Shown: one piece after another, positions 31,048 through 38,745 of the stretch | Layout of the letters: each line of letters starts with the position of its first letter | How positions within the stretch are numbered: position 1 is the stretch's first letter | Assembly: GCF_002915575.1 (NCBI RefSeq) | Contig: NZ_PQGD01000013.1 | Location: 62,001-126,000, forward strand | Length of the DNA: 64,000 bases | Source: Superficieibacter electus | Lineage (GTDB): Bacteria; Pseudomonadota; Gammaproteobacteria; Enterobacterales; Enterobacteriaceae | Reading direction: 5' to 3' | Made by a program: the position numbers and the translations under genes | The notes under the pieces: model-generated | What the model was told of the DNA's origin: nothing | Databases searched by the model: none | What the model saw: only the letters and a program-made list of their open reading frames with translations

Positions 31048-31731
31048 TTATGGTGTTCTGTGTTCCGTCTCAGTACCACCAAAGTCATTAATGATTGACC
31101 AGGTAATCTGGCCGCCCGCACCCGCGGGCAAGGAGTAGCGCGCACTGCCAAAAGGCGCGACGTAGCGTGGTTTTTTCAGTTTGTGACCACCGATGGCAAT
31201 GTCAGCGAAATTCATGTAGTAAGGCGTTGGGTTGTTCACGACGAGTTCATTACCCTGGCGCGACCACTGTAATTTTTCGGTGACCTCTTCCGGCGTTTGC
31301 GTTAGCGCTTTTGGTCGGTAAATTAGTTTGAACTCGGCCTTAACGGCCAGTTTCAGTATGTTGCGTTTATCATTGGGATCGGTTCTGGGAATCGATTTAA
31401 TATCCAGCCAGTACAGTGACTCACGATCTTCCGGCAGATTTTCGCCGGTACGAATAATGCGCAGCACATTTTTTTGTCCGCCGTCCAGGCGGAACAGCGG
31501 CGGTGTCACCATAAATGGCGCATCGCCCACTACGCCTGAATCGCTGATTGATTGCGCCCAGGACTGAACCAGATAAGGAACGGTATCGTTATTGCTTATC
31601 GATAAAGATTCATCCTTTGCGTCGCCATGATAAATCACGCGCGTGGCACCAATATTAATTCCGGCGGCATACGCCAGTGAACTGAAGAGCAGACTGGCAA
31701 TCATCCCTGCTTTAGCCAAAGAATGCATCAT
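31048..31731 (-). CDS. stiB: Periplasmic fimbrial chaperone StiB
   Basis: PapD-like chaperone that stabilises Sti subunits by donor-strand complementation. The 227 residues comprise a signal peptide (ending SSLAYA), the N-terminal Ig domain with subunit-anchoring Arg in GATRVIYHGDAKDES, the chaperone signature PPLFRLDGGQKNVLRII and LYWLDIKSIP, and a C-terminal domain ending INDFGGTETEHRTP. The start could also be the second Met, one codon later. Confidence 0.93.
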   Translation of the reverse strand: MMHSLAKAGMIASLLFSSLAYAAGINIGATRVIYHGDAKDESLSISNNDTVPYLVQSWAQSISDSGVVGDAPFMVTPPLFRLDGGQKNVLRIIRTGENLPEDRESLYWLDIKSIPRTDPNDKRNILKLAVKAEFKLIYRPKALTQTPEEVTEKLQWSRQGNELVVNNPTPYYMNFADIAIGGHKLKKPRYVAPFGSARYSLPAGAGGQITWSIINDFGGTETEHRTP

Positions 31732-31775
31732 GACCTCAATGTATAAGCAGGCCAGCCGAAGCCGACCTGAAGCGT

Positions 31776-32315
31776 TTAGTTATATTGCAGATAGAAGGTG
31801 GCGGTGGAGTCGACAGAACCTGCCCCAACCGATGCGGTGGTTGCAATGTAGCGCGCGGTGAATGGAATACTCACTTCAGTATCGCCGCCTGCCGGGATAG
31901 TGGTTGCCGCAGACCATTGCGATTCGTCATTAAAGGTAATGGCGCTGCTGGCGCTGTCCACAATCTGCACGCCAACGTTGGTTGCTGTACCATTGTTTTT
32001 CAGCACGTTAGTGCCGTAGGCATCGGTGACGCCTTCAAAACGAGCCTGTACGTTTGGATACACCGAAGCGTCGCAGTGTTCCAGATCGATAGTGAATTCT
32101 TTATCGCCCTGAGTCTGACCAGCAGTAGTAAATATGGAGGCAAATTCATCTTTTAAGGTAACCTCTACAGAAGAGGTTTTTACCGTACAGGCGTTTTGCT
32201 TAATCGTCCCCGTGATATGTACGGTACCGTCGCTGGCGGTATCGCCGAGGGCAGCGAATGCTGATGGGGCGGCGGCGAGCAGGACAATGGCGAGTGTTTT
32301 TAATGCGAATTTCAT
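31776..32315 (-). CDS. stiA: Major fimbrial subunit StiA
   Basis: First gene of the sti operon and probable shaft pilin. From the ATG at 32315 (AAGGA 9 bases before) it is 179 residues. It has a signal peptide ending SAFA, a pilin domain with the Cys pair (KQNACTVKTSS and LEHCDAS) and the usual C-terminal beta-zipper ending TATFYLQYN. Genome position between yadH and yadI is the same as for Salmonella sti. An earlier ATG at 32324 abuts the ribosome site and is unlikely. Confidence 0.92.
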   Translation of the reverse strand: MKFALKTLAIVLLAAAPSAFAALGDTASDGTVHITGTIKQNACTVKTSSVEVTLKDEFASIFTTAGQTQGDKEFTIDLEHCDASVYPNVQARFEGVTDAYGTNVLKNNGTATNVGVQIVDSASSAITFNDESQWSAATTIPAGGDTEVSIPFTARYIATTASVGAGSVDSTATFYLQYN

Positions 32316-32489
32316 TATTCTCATTCCTTAAGAAAGTTAATACATTTTAACTAAAACATTAATATGACAAATGATATTTTCACGTATAATTTTACGAAGT
32401 AAACGCTGTCCGACTTCAATTGCGGCTAAATGGGCAAAATTAGGAATATATTCATATTAAATATTTATAGTTTAATGCAATACATACAC
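32316..32489. promoter_or_regulatory. AT-rich region upstream of the sti operon
   Basis: Strongly AT-rich DNA that must contain the stiA promoter. No phase-variation inverted repeat or clear regulator site could be picked out by eye. The AT richness is typical of H-NS-silenced fimbrial promoters, which is an inference only. Confidence 0.4.
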
Positions 32490-32624
32490 TATACCCAATA
32501 AACATCAAAATACTTGTAGGCCCGATAAGGCGAAGCCGCCATCGGGCGTTGTGCACCGGATGACGCTGCGCTTATCCGGCCTACGAGTCCGTGCTTATGC
32601 AACTTGAATAATTTTGCGTATATA
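32490..32624. repeat. MITE-like repeat enclosing a REP pair
   Basis: The left arm TATACCCAATAA...CTTGTA (32490-32518) and right arm TGCAACTTGAATAATTTTG...TATATA (32598-32624) are imperfect inverted copies of one motif. Between them are two REP palindromes in opposite orientation (32516-32545 and 32556-32587). The same end motif recurs at 33102-33193 and 43219-43260. Confidence 0.55.
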
Positions 32625-32676
32625 CATTAAATAATATTGGAAATTAATATGCTCTGGTGGGCTTAATGGAGGGAAG

Positions 32677-33111
32677 ATGATGTTAGGTTGGGTGATTACC
32701 TGCCATGACGATAGGGCGCAGGAACTGCTGGATTGTCTGGAAAAACAGTATGGCGCGCAGAAGCAGTGTCGGGCGGTCAATTTTTGGCGCGGCCTGAGTA
32801 CCAATATGTTAAGTCGCATGATGTGCGATGCGCTGCACGCCACCGATTCTGGCGATGGGGTGATCTTTCTGACAGATATTTCCGGCGCGGCACCTTATCG
32901 CGTGGCTTCGCTGATGAGTCATAAACACCCCCGGTGCGAAGTGATTTCCGGTGTAAACTATGCATTATTGGAGCAAATGCTTTTCTCACGGGAATCGCTA
33001 AGCAGCGCGGCATTTCGCGATAAAATCGTTGCCCTTGGCGCGCCAGAGGTCACCAGCCTCTGGCATCAACAGCAAAAAAATCCCCCTTTTATGCTAAAGC
33101 ATGCACACTAA
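32677..33111 (+). CDS. yadI: PTS EIIA component, mannose/sorbose family (YadI)
   Basis: Soluble phosphocarrier domain of the mannose-type sugar PTS, 144 residues. It begins MMLGWVITCHDD, with the likely phosphorylated His in the segment ITCHDD, and has the conserved GVIFLTDISGAAP. No EIIB, C or D partners are nearby, as in E. coli, so its sugar is unknown. The C-terminus (FMLKHAH) is two residues shorter than in E. coli YadI and differs; the last codons and the stop lie inside a dispersed repeat. Ribosome site GGAGGGAAG precedes the first ATG. Confidence 0.92.
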   Translation: MMLGWVITCHDDRAQELLDCLEKQYGAQKQCRAVNFWRGLSTNMLSRMMCDALHATDSGDGVIFLTDISGAAPYRVASLMSHKHPRCEVISGVNYALLEQMLFSRESLSSAAFRDKIVALGAPEVTSLWHQQQKNPPFMLKHAH

Positions 33112-33193
33112 ATAATTCGGGTTGCAGGACAAGATGCCGCAGGCCGGGTAACTCGCAGCCAACGCACATGCAACTTGAACTATGACGTGTATA
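33102..33193. repeat. MITE-like dispersed repeat, full copy
   Basis: The left arm (33102-33126, CACTAAATAATTCGGGTTGCA) and the right arm (33169-33193, TGCAACTTGAACTATGACGTG) are imperfect inverted repeats of about 25 bp around a GC-rich middle. The left arm supplies the yadI stop codon. A version lacking the middle is at 43219-43260. Confidence 0.6.
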
Positions 33194-33278
33194 GTTTGTA
33201 TGAATGTTGATCGTGCTTATTTCCTGGGCTTATGGTTACAATGGCTGCGTAGGTTCTCGCCCTGGTTAATTTAATTTC

Positions 33279-34505
33279 ATGAGTAAACGCATTTTTCTGC
33301 TGCTGCTGTTGCTGACGTCCGCCTGCGTCAGCGCCGCGCTACCCGCTCGTTATATGCAAACAACCGAAGATGCCGCCGTCTGGGCGCAAATTGGTGACCG
33401 GATGGTGACGGTGGGATATATTCGCGCCGGGCAAATTCTCGCGGTCGAACCGGTCGCCGCAGATTATTACGCATTCAAATTTGGCTTCGGTAGCGGGTTT
33501 ATTGATAAAGTTCATCTGGATGCGGTACAGGGCCACCAAAAAGTTGAGGACGGTCTGGGCGATCTCAACAAACCGCTGAGCAACCAGAATTTAATCACCT
33601 GGAAAGATACCCCGGTGTACAACGCGCCGGATGTCGGCAGCGCGCCGTTCGGTACGCTGGCGGACAACCTGCGTTACCCCATTATCAACAAACTGAAAGA
33701 CCGGCTTAATCAGACCTGGTATCAGATCCGCATCGGCGATCGGCTGGCCTACATTAGCGCGCTGGACGCTCAGCCCGATAACGGTATTCCGGTGATCACC
33801 TATCACCATATTCTGCGCGATGAAGAGAACACCCGCTTCCGTCATACCTCCACCACGACGTCGGTTCGTGCCTTCAGTAACCAAATGACCTGGCTGCGTG
33901 ATTCAGGCTATACCACGCTGAGCATGTATCAACTGGAAGGGTATGTGCGCAACAAGATAAATCTGCCTGCGCGGGCGGTGGTGATTACGTTTGACGATGG
34001 GCTGAAATCGGTGAGCCGCTACGCGTATCCGATTCTGAAGCAGTACGGTATGAAAGCAACGGCGTTTATTATTTCCTCGCGCATTAAGCGCTACCCACAA
34101 AAGTGGGAGCCAAAAGCATTACAGTTTATGAGCATTTCAGAGCTTAACGAAATCCGGGATGTGTTCGACTTCCAGTCGCATACCCATTTTTTACATCGGG
34201 TAGATGGCCATCGTCGTCCGATCCTGCTCAGCCGCAGCGAGCATAATATTCTGTTCGACTTTCAACATTCGCGCCGCGCGCTGGCGCAGTTTAACCCGCA
34301 TGTCCTTTATCTTTCTTACCCATTCGGTGGTTATAACGCGCTCGCGGTCAATGCGGCAAAAAATGCGGGCTTCCAGATGGCGGTCACGACGGTGAGAGGG
34401 AAGGTGAAGCCGGGGGATAATCCGTTTTTACTCAAACGCTTGTATATCTTAAGAACGGATTCGCTTGAAACCATGGCGCGGCGGGTCAGCAACCCGCCGC
34501 GGTAA
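33279..34505 (+). CDS. yadE: Polysaccharide deacetylase family protein YadE
   Basis: Secreted or periplasmic protein of 408 residues (E. coli 409) with a signal sequence rich in leucine ending ACVSAALPA. An N-terminal region of unknown role (to about 160) is followed by a NodB-type carbohydrate esterase 4 domain: PVITYHHIL, the catalytic motif [21 protein letters not shown] as metal-binding segment, and LSYPFGGYN. The substrate is unproven. The signal sequence has a possible lipobox-like LLTSAC, so lipidation is possible. Ends 4 bp from the convergent adhesin gene of the extra fimbrial operon. Confidence 0.93.
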   Translation: MSKRIFLLLLLLTSACVSAALPARYMQTTEDAAVWAQIGDRMVTVGYIRAGQILAVEPVAADYYAFKFGFGSGFIDKVHLDAVQGHQKVEDGLGDLNKPLSNQNLITWKDTPVYNAPDVGSAPFGTLADNLRYPIINKLKDRLNQTWYQIRIGDRLAYISALDAQPDNGIPVITYHHILRDEENTRFRHTSTTTSVRAFSNQMTWLRDSGYTTLSMYQLEGYVRNKINLPARAVVITFDDGLKSVSRYAYPILKQYGMKATAFIISSRIKRYPQKWEPKALQFMSISELNEIRDVFDFQSHTHFLHRVDGHRRPILLSRSEHNILFDFQHSRRALAQFNPHVLYLSYPFGGYNALAVNAAKNAGFQMAVTTVRGKVKPGDNPFLLKRLYILRTDSLETMARRVSNPPR

Positions 34506-34509
34506 AACA

Positions 34510-35640
34510 TTACTCGTAGTTGATCGTAAAGGTCGCCGTGGCCTGAAACTCGCCAGCTTTAACGGTGCCGATTTTCGTCAGTACCGCAGCCAATTTGGTG
34601 CTGTATGAGTCCATATACCAATCGCCGTTGCCCGTAAAATCCGTGGAAATCGTCTGTGAACCGTCGGTTTTAAAGTGTTGCCAGTTACCGGTTCCTGCGT
34701 CTGAAAACAGCGCAAGCCCCAGCCCCTCGGCTTCGCCTGAAAGATCGTTGACCAGGTAGTCGGCACCGGAGCCGCTATTTTTGCCCGTCACTTTGAGGGA
34801 TATTTTGTTCACGGAACACCGGAATAAATCAAACGTAAAGGCGTAAGTGACACTCTGGTCGGCGTTGGTGAAGTCGGTGATGTGGTAAACACCAAGGTTA
34901 ACCTCAGAGTCCCCCTGGCTGCCGTTAATACCATAACCCATGCAAGTGGGCTCCATCACCTTAAAGGTGATCGAATCTGTGTCAATGATAATGGGCATTG
35001 TCGCTTCGTTCGATTTACCGATACGCAGTGTCCCGATGGTGCCCGGCAGCGCGTGGCCTTCCGTCTGGCCATTATGCGGGCGGTACTCCGGCGTTTGGTA
35101 AAGGTTGACTTCAATCTGCCACCTTTTTGTTGCGCCGCCACCTGTCCAGATGTTGTCCCTCGCCATATGGGGTTTGACATTCGATCCCCCTTGTGGCGGC
35201 CCCGCTAAATAAAGATCGGCTCCATTATCGCCAGCGTGGCAGTCACCCATACAATAAATTGAATAAGTATACACAATACCGGGGATGCTCGTTTTGAGCA
35301 GTCCTGCCGTGGTGCCCTCTAGCGGGGTGGTGTAGGTATCGTACAATGCGGCATCACCGGCGGTGAGGGTGACTGAGTTATCTTTGCCATCACCGCACAC
35401 GATCGGCATAACGCCGTCTGTGGCCAGGTTTTTCGCTTCGAATATTAACTCCGGGATGTTGATTGGAAGAGGCTCGGTGAACCCCCCCACAGGGCCAATC
35501 GTTGTTCCCGATCTGTTAAGAATAGAAATCGCGGTAGCACCAGTCTCCTTTCTGAGCCAACATCCATTGGCCAATGCCTGGCTTGTCCAGACAGAGAATA
35601 AACACAGTGCGCAGAACAGCGCGTTGCGTAATTTCATCAT
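34510..35640 (-). CDS. Fimbrial adhesin, YadC-like (extra yad-like operon)
   Basis: Last gene of a nine-gene chaperone-usher operon inserted between yadE and panD. The 376 residues start with a signal peptide (FSVWTSQALA). An N-terminal domain of about 200 residues begins NGCWLRKET with several cysteines, and a C-terminal pilin domain ends in GEFQATATFTINYE. It corresponds in place to yadC of the ordinary yad operon but shares little of the N-terminal domain, so it probably binds a different receptor. The first and second codons are both ATG. Confidence 0.85.
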   Translation of the reverse strand: MMKLRNALFCALCLFSVWTSQALANGCWLRKETGATAISILNRSGTTIGPVGGFTEPLPINIPELIFEAKNLATDGVMPIVCGDGKDNSVTLTAGDAALYDTYTTPLEGTTAGLLKTSIPGIVYTYSIYCMGDCHAGDNGADLYLAGPPQGGSNVKPHMARDNIWTGGGATKRWQIEVNLYQTPEYRPHNGQTEGHALPGTIGTLRIGKSNEATMPIIIDTDSITFKVMEPTCMGYGINGSQGDSEVNLGVYHITDFTNADQSVTYAFTFDLFRCSVNKISLKVTGKNSGSGADYLVNDLSGEAEGLGLALFSDAGTGNWQHFKTDGSQTISTDFTGNGDWYMDSYSTKLAAVLTKIGTVKAGEFQATATFTINYE

Positions 35641-35647
35641 TAATCCT

Positions 35648-36259
35648 TTATTGATAGGTTACGTTAACCACAACGTTGCTGGTCACCAGCCCGCTGCCGA
35701 CAGGGCCGGTGTTCTGGTAGCGGGCATAAAAGGCGTAGCTTGCCGGAAAGCGCGGCTTGGGCAGGCTGCTCAGGTCATACAGCACATCGGAACTGCCGTC
35801 GCTGTTGAGCACGTTGCTGCGATGAGCGGCGGAAAACACCACCACGCCGACATTTTCCGCCGCGTTGCCAGACGCCTCATTGACAAAGACCTGCATATGA
35901 TCCGGGTTTAACGCCGCTTGCGGCGTAAACTGAAAATGCAGTTGCTGATTATCAGCGCTGCCCGCAGGCGGCATATCGCAACTGACGACCTGAATAGTAA
36001 ACGGTGTGCCGCCGGCATCGGTTTCCGGCTGCAAACGGTCGCTGCTGTCGGTGTTGTAAAACCAGTCGCGGTCTACGGTGGGCAGCGTCACGTCGCCGCC
36101 GTTTTCCAGACTAATCAGGCAGGTGTTGGCCAGAAACCTGGCCGTAAAGTTAACGTCCATCCCGCTATCATCAGCCTGAGTGGCGACAGGCCACGGCCCA
36201 GCCGCCAGAGCTGCCAGCAGGGCAAGCGTTGGTCGCATCATAAAACGTGTCTGTCGCAT
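35648..36259 (-). CDS. Minor fimbrial subunit, YadK-like
   Basis: A 203-residue pilin with a signal peptide (to ATQA). The mature part begins DVNFTARFLANTCLISLENG and ends VVNVTYQ. It resembles the protein at 46751-47335 (shared NVGVVVF, NVLNTDGSS and the trio ending VNVSYQ), so it is the YadK counterpart of this operon. Its signal peptide resembles that of the unrelated neighbour at 36894, a possible sign of recombination within the operon. Starts 17 bp after the preceding subunit. Confidence 0.85.
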   Translation of the reverse strand: MRQTRFMMRPTLALLAALAAGPWPVATQADDSGMDVNFTARFLANTCLISLENGGDVTLPTVDRDWFYNTDSSDRLQPETDAGGTPFTIQVVSCDMPPAGSADNQQLHFQFTPQAALNPDHMQVFVNEASGNAAENVGVVVFSAAHRSNVLNSDGSSDVLYDLSSLPKPRFPASYAFYARYQNTGPVGSGLVTSNVVVNVTYQ

Positions 36260-36276
36260 AGTCGTCCGCTCGTTGC

Positions 36277-36867
36277 TTATTGATAATTAACGGAAAAAGT
36301 AATTCGCGAACTCGCTGCGCCAATGGCGACGTCATCTGCCGTTTTACCATTGGCCACCACCCAGCGCGCTACCATTGGGAAGGTGTATCCTTTGAGTTCA
36401 TCCGGATTAGTCTCATCCTGTGGCCCCCGGTTGGCAAAGGAATGGCTGATTGCAGGGGAGGCAGGGTTCTGGCAAGTGAGTTTCGTGCCAGTGTCTGCGG
36501 CGGTTTGCCATATCTCTACGGCGGTATTGGTGCCGCCCGTTGCGCCATAGGCTTCGCCAGAGCAGCTATTTCCCGCTCCCGGTTTGGCCGTTACGGTGGT
36601 GGTTAACACGCCGCTGCATTCCGTTAAAACAATGTCGAACGGTTCGGTGCGCACGCCGAGATCGCTTTTATACAGATCGCCAAAATCGATGGTCTCGGTA
36701 TTGACGCTGTTGTATTGCACCTGAGCATTGCAGGTGCCGGGAAGCACGTTAGCGGTAAACACCGCTTGCAATGTTGTGGTTCCGGTAATGGGGTCTGCCG
36801 CCTGGCTTAACCCGCTGAACAACCCGCCCGTCATAGCCAGCGCGAGAAAAAGAGAGTTAAATTTCAT
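36277..36867 (-). CDS. Minor fimbrial subunit, YadL-like, second copy
   Basis: A 196-residue pilin that is clearly a paralogue of the protein at 37517-38071. Both have MKF-SLFLAL signal peptides, the stretch KPGAGNSCSGEAY / QPGAGNSCSGEAY, TNTAVEIW, and FPMVARWVVANGK / YPMVARWVVANGK. The ATG at 36867 has AAGGAGC upstream, while a start six codons earlier overlaps that site. Part of a duplicated two-gene block. Confidence 0.87.
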   Translation of the reverse strand: MKFNSLFLALAMTGGLFSGLSQAADPITGTTTLQAVFTANVLPGTCNAQVQYNSVNTETIDFGDLYKSDLGVRTEPFDIVLTECSGVLTTTVTAKPGAGNSCSGEAYGATGGTNTAVEIWQTAADTGTKLTCQNPASPAISHSFANRGPQDETNPDELKGYTFPMVARWVVANGKTADDVAIGAASSRITFSVNYQ

Positions 36868-36893
36868 AATAATGCTCCTTTGCATCGCCGGAA

Positions 36894-37499
36894 TTATTCG
36901 TAGGTAAAGTTAAAGGTGGCCGTTGCCTGAAAAGCGCCAATATTAGAATTGGTGGCATCGGCTCGCATGGTGACCAGGTGAGCCACCATATCGATCTTTT
37001 TGGCATCTATTTCATCCTGTGACCAGTAGATCACCTGCGTGTCGGTGCCATCATTGCCGGATGGGTTGGTCGCACCATAAATCAGGAAGTGGGAGCTCAT
37101 ATTGGTCGAGCGAGAAAACTGGACCCCCAGACCGCCGAGATCAGAATCGCCAGTGACCGATGAAATCAGAATGGTATTATCGTTGGCATGCACGCCGCTG
37201 ATGGCGGTTTTGAGGCTCTTCAGTGATTCCGGGCAGTTGACGACATCTAAAGTGAAGCGTTCCATGGTTGTTTCATCAAAAGAGGTATCCGCCCTGTGGC
37301 TAATAACGTCGTTTAACAGGACATCGCCAAACGGGATCGTGGTCGTGGTCGTGGCACCCCCAATGCTCATATCACAGGTAGTTGCCCGAATATTGGCCTT
37401 GAATTCAACATCAAGGTCGCCTGCCTGAACTGAGGAAGCGAACGCCAGCGCTGCGAATAAGGCAAGTGTGGGTCGAATTATAAAAGGGGTTGGTCGCAT
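36894..37499 (-). CDS. Minor fimbrial subunit, YadM-like, second copy
   Basis: A 201-residue pilin, paralogue of the protein at 38098-38724. Shared features are ATTCDMSI / EATCNVTI, TMERFTLDVVNCPESL / TMTRFTLGAKDCPESI, NTILI, the LVTMR motif and the end TATFNFTYE / TATFNFNYE. The ATG at 37499 starts a normal signal peptide; an upstream reading of 35 residues into the previous gene is rejected. First gene of the second copy of the duplicated block. Confidence 0.87.
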   Translation of the reverse strand: MRPTPFIIRPTLALFAALAFASSVQAGDLDVEFKANIRATTCDMSIGGATTTTTIPFGDVLLNDVISHRADTSFDETTMERFTLDVVNCPESLKSLKTAISGVHANDNTILISSVTGDSDLGGLGVQFSRSTNMSSHFLIYGATNPSGNDGTDTQVIYWSQDEIDAKKIDMVAHLVTMRADATNSNIGAFQATATFNFTYE

Positions 37500-37516
37500 T
37501 GTGGTTTGCCTCGCGA

Positions 37517-38071
37517 TTATTGGTAAGTCACTAAAAAAGTAATTAATGATGTGGCTTCGCCGGTTTTCACATCCGTCGCCATTTTGCCGTTGGCCACCAC
37601 CCAACGCGCCACCATCGGGTAGGTATAGGCCTGGTCTTTTGTCCGGTCTTGAAACGTATGGCTCAAAGACACCGAGGACTCACCCGTTTTACAAGCGAGT
37701 TTGGTGCCAGTGTCAGGGGCGTTGCTCCATATTTCGACGGCGGTGTTCGTGTTGCCGACGGTGTTATAAGCCTCACCGGAGCAGGAGTTTCCCGCACCGG
37801 GCTGCACGGCAACGGTGGTGGTTTTTACCCCGATACATCCCGACAGCTCAACGTTAAACGCTTCGGCACGCGTGCCAATATCGCCTTTGAAGACATCACC
37901 AAAATCAACGGTCGCGGTCTCTGTGCCGCCGTGCGTTATCTTCGCCGTGCAGGTGCCGACTAAAATCTCGGAGTGAAACTCGGCGCGTAGCTGGGTGCTT
38001 TCGGCATAGCTAAAGTGGCTGAATAATCCGCTGGTGGCCACCAGTGCGAGAAAAAGAGAGTGAAATTTCAT
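37517..38071 (-). CDS. Minor fimbrial subunit, YadL-like, first copy
   Basis: A 184-residue pilin with a signal peptide ending FSYA. A Cys pair (VGTCTAKI and LSGCIGVK) and the donor-strand end LITFLVTYQ mark the pilin fold. Paralogue of the subunit at 36277-36867. The ATG at 38071 has GGAG 7 bases upstream; the ATG two codons earlier is too close to it. Confidence 0.87.
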   Translation of the reverse strand: MKFHSLFLALVATSGLFSHFSYAESTQLRAEFHSEILVGTCTAKITHGGTETATVDFGDVFKGDIGTRAEAFNVELSGCIGVKTTTVAVQPGAGNSCSGEAYNTVGNTNTAVEIWSNAPDTGTKLACKTGESSVSLSHTFQDRTKDQAYTYPMVARWVVANGKMATDVKTGEATSLITFLVTYQ

Positions 38072-38097
38072 AAACATGCTCCGTGGTATCGCCGGGG

Positions 38098-38724
38098 TTA
38101 TTCATAGTTAAAGTTAAAGGTTGCGGTTACCTGAAGATGGCCGACTTCGGTGTTGCTCATATCACCCCGCATGGTCACTAAACGTGCATCAAGCTGCACT
38201 TGGCCATCGGATAATTCGCCTGGCGTCCACTTAATGCTCTCGTCATCGGTGGCGCTGCTGGAACCCTTTTCACCAAAGACTCTGAGATAGTCCTTGGTAT
38301 TTGCACGAGAGATCCTCACCCCCACGCCACCGGCGGTGTTTCCTGCGCTCGCATCTGCTGTTGTCGGGATCAAAATGGTATTTGAGGTACCAGGGATCAC
38401 GCCGCCGAGGGTGGTTTGCACACTGGCGATGGATTCCGGGCAGTCTTTGGCTCCCAGGGTAAACCGTGTCATGGTCGCGCTATTAAAGTCGCCATCCATG
38501 TATTGCACAATCTCATCCAGCGTGGCGTTACCCTCGCTGCCCAGCGTGATTATGGCGGTAGCGTCGGAACCGTTAATGGTTACATTGCAGGTCGCTTCTA
38601 TGACCTTGGCCTTGAATGTAATATCAATAGCCTGCGGCTGCGCCGCCTGAGCAGGCGAGCCGATCGCCAGCGTTAACAGCGCCAGCGGCAGGCTATGGCG
38701 AAGGTGATGGCATAAATTTGTCAT
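38098..38724 (-). CDS. Minor fimbrial subunit, YadM-like, first copy
   Basis: A 208-residue pilin directly after the usher gene (21-bp gap). Its signal peptide ends GSPAQAAQ. Mature segments KAKVIEATCNVTI and DCPESIASVQTTL match the second copy at 36894-37499. In the ordinary yad operon the same place is held by the YadM protein at 47966-48532. Confidence 0.87.
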   Translation of the reverse strand: MTNLCHHLRHSLPLALLTLAIGSPAQAAQPQAIDITFKAKVIEATCNVTINGSDATAIITLGSEGNATLDEIVQYMDGDFNSATMTRFTLGAKDCPESIASVQTTLGGVIPGTSNTILIPTTADASAGNTAGGVGVRISRANTKDYLRVFGEKGSSSATDDESIKWTPGELSDGQVQLDARLVTMRGDMSNTEVGHLQVTATFNFNYE

Positions 38725-38745
38725 CAGGGAACTCCTTGTAAAAGC

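Noticed and set aside
32490-33193. ERIC elements
   Set aside because: The arms do not carry the central ERIC palindrome and the length is wrong; they are treated as a separate dispersed repeat.
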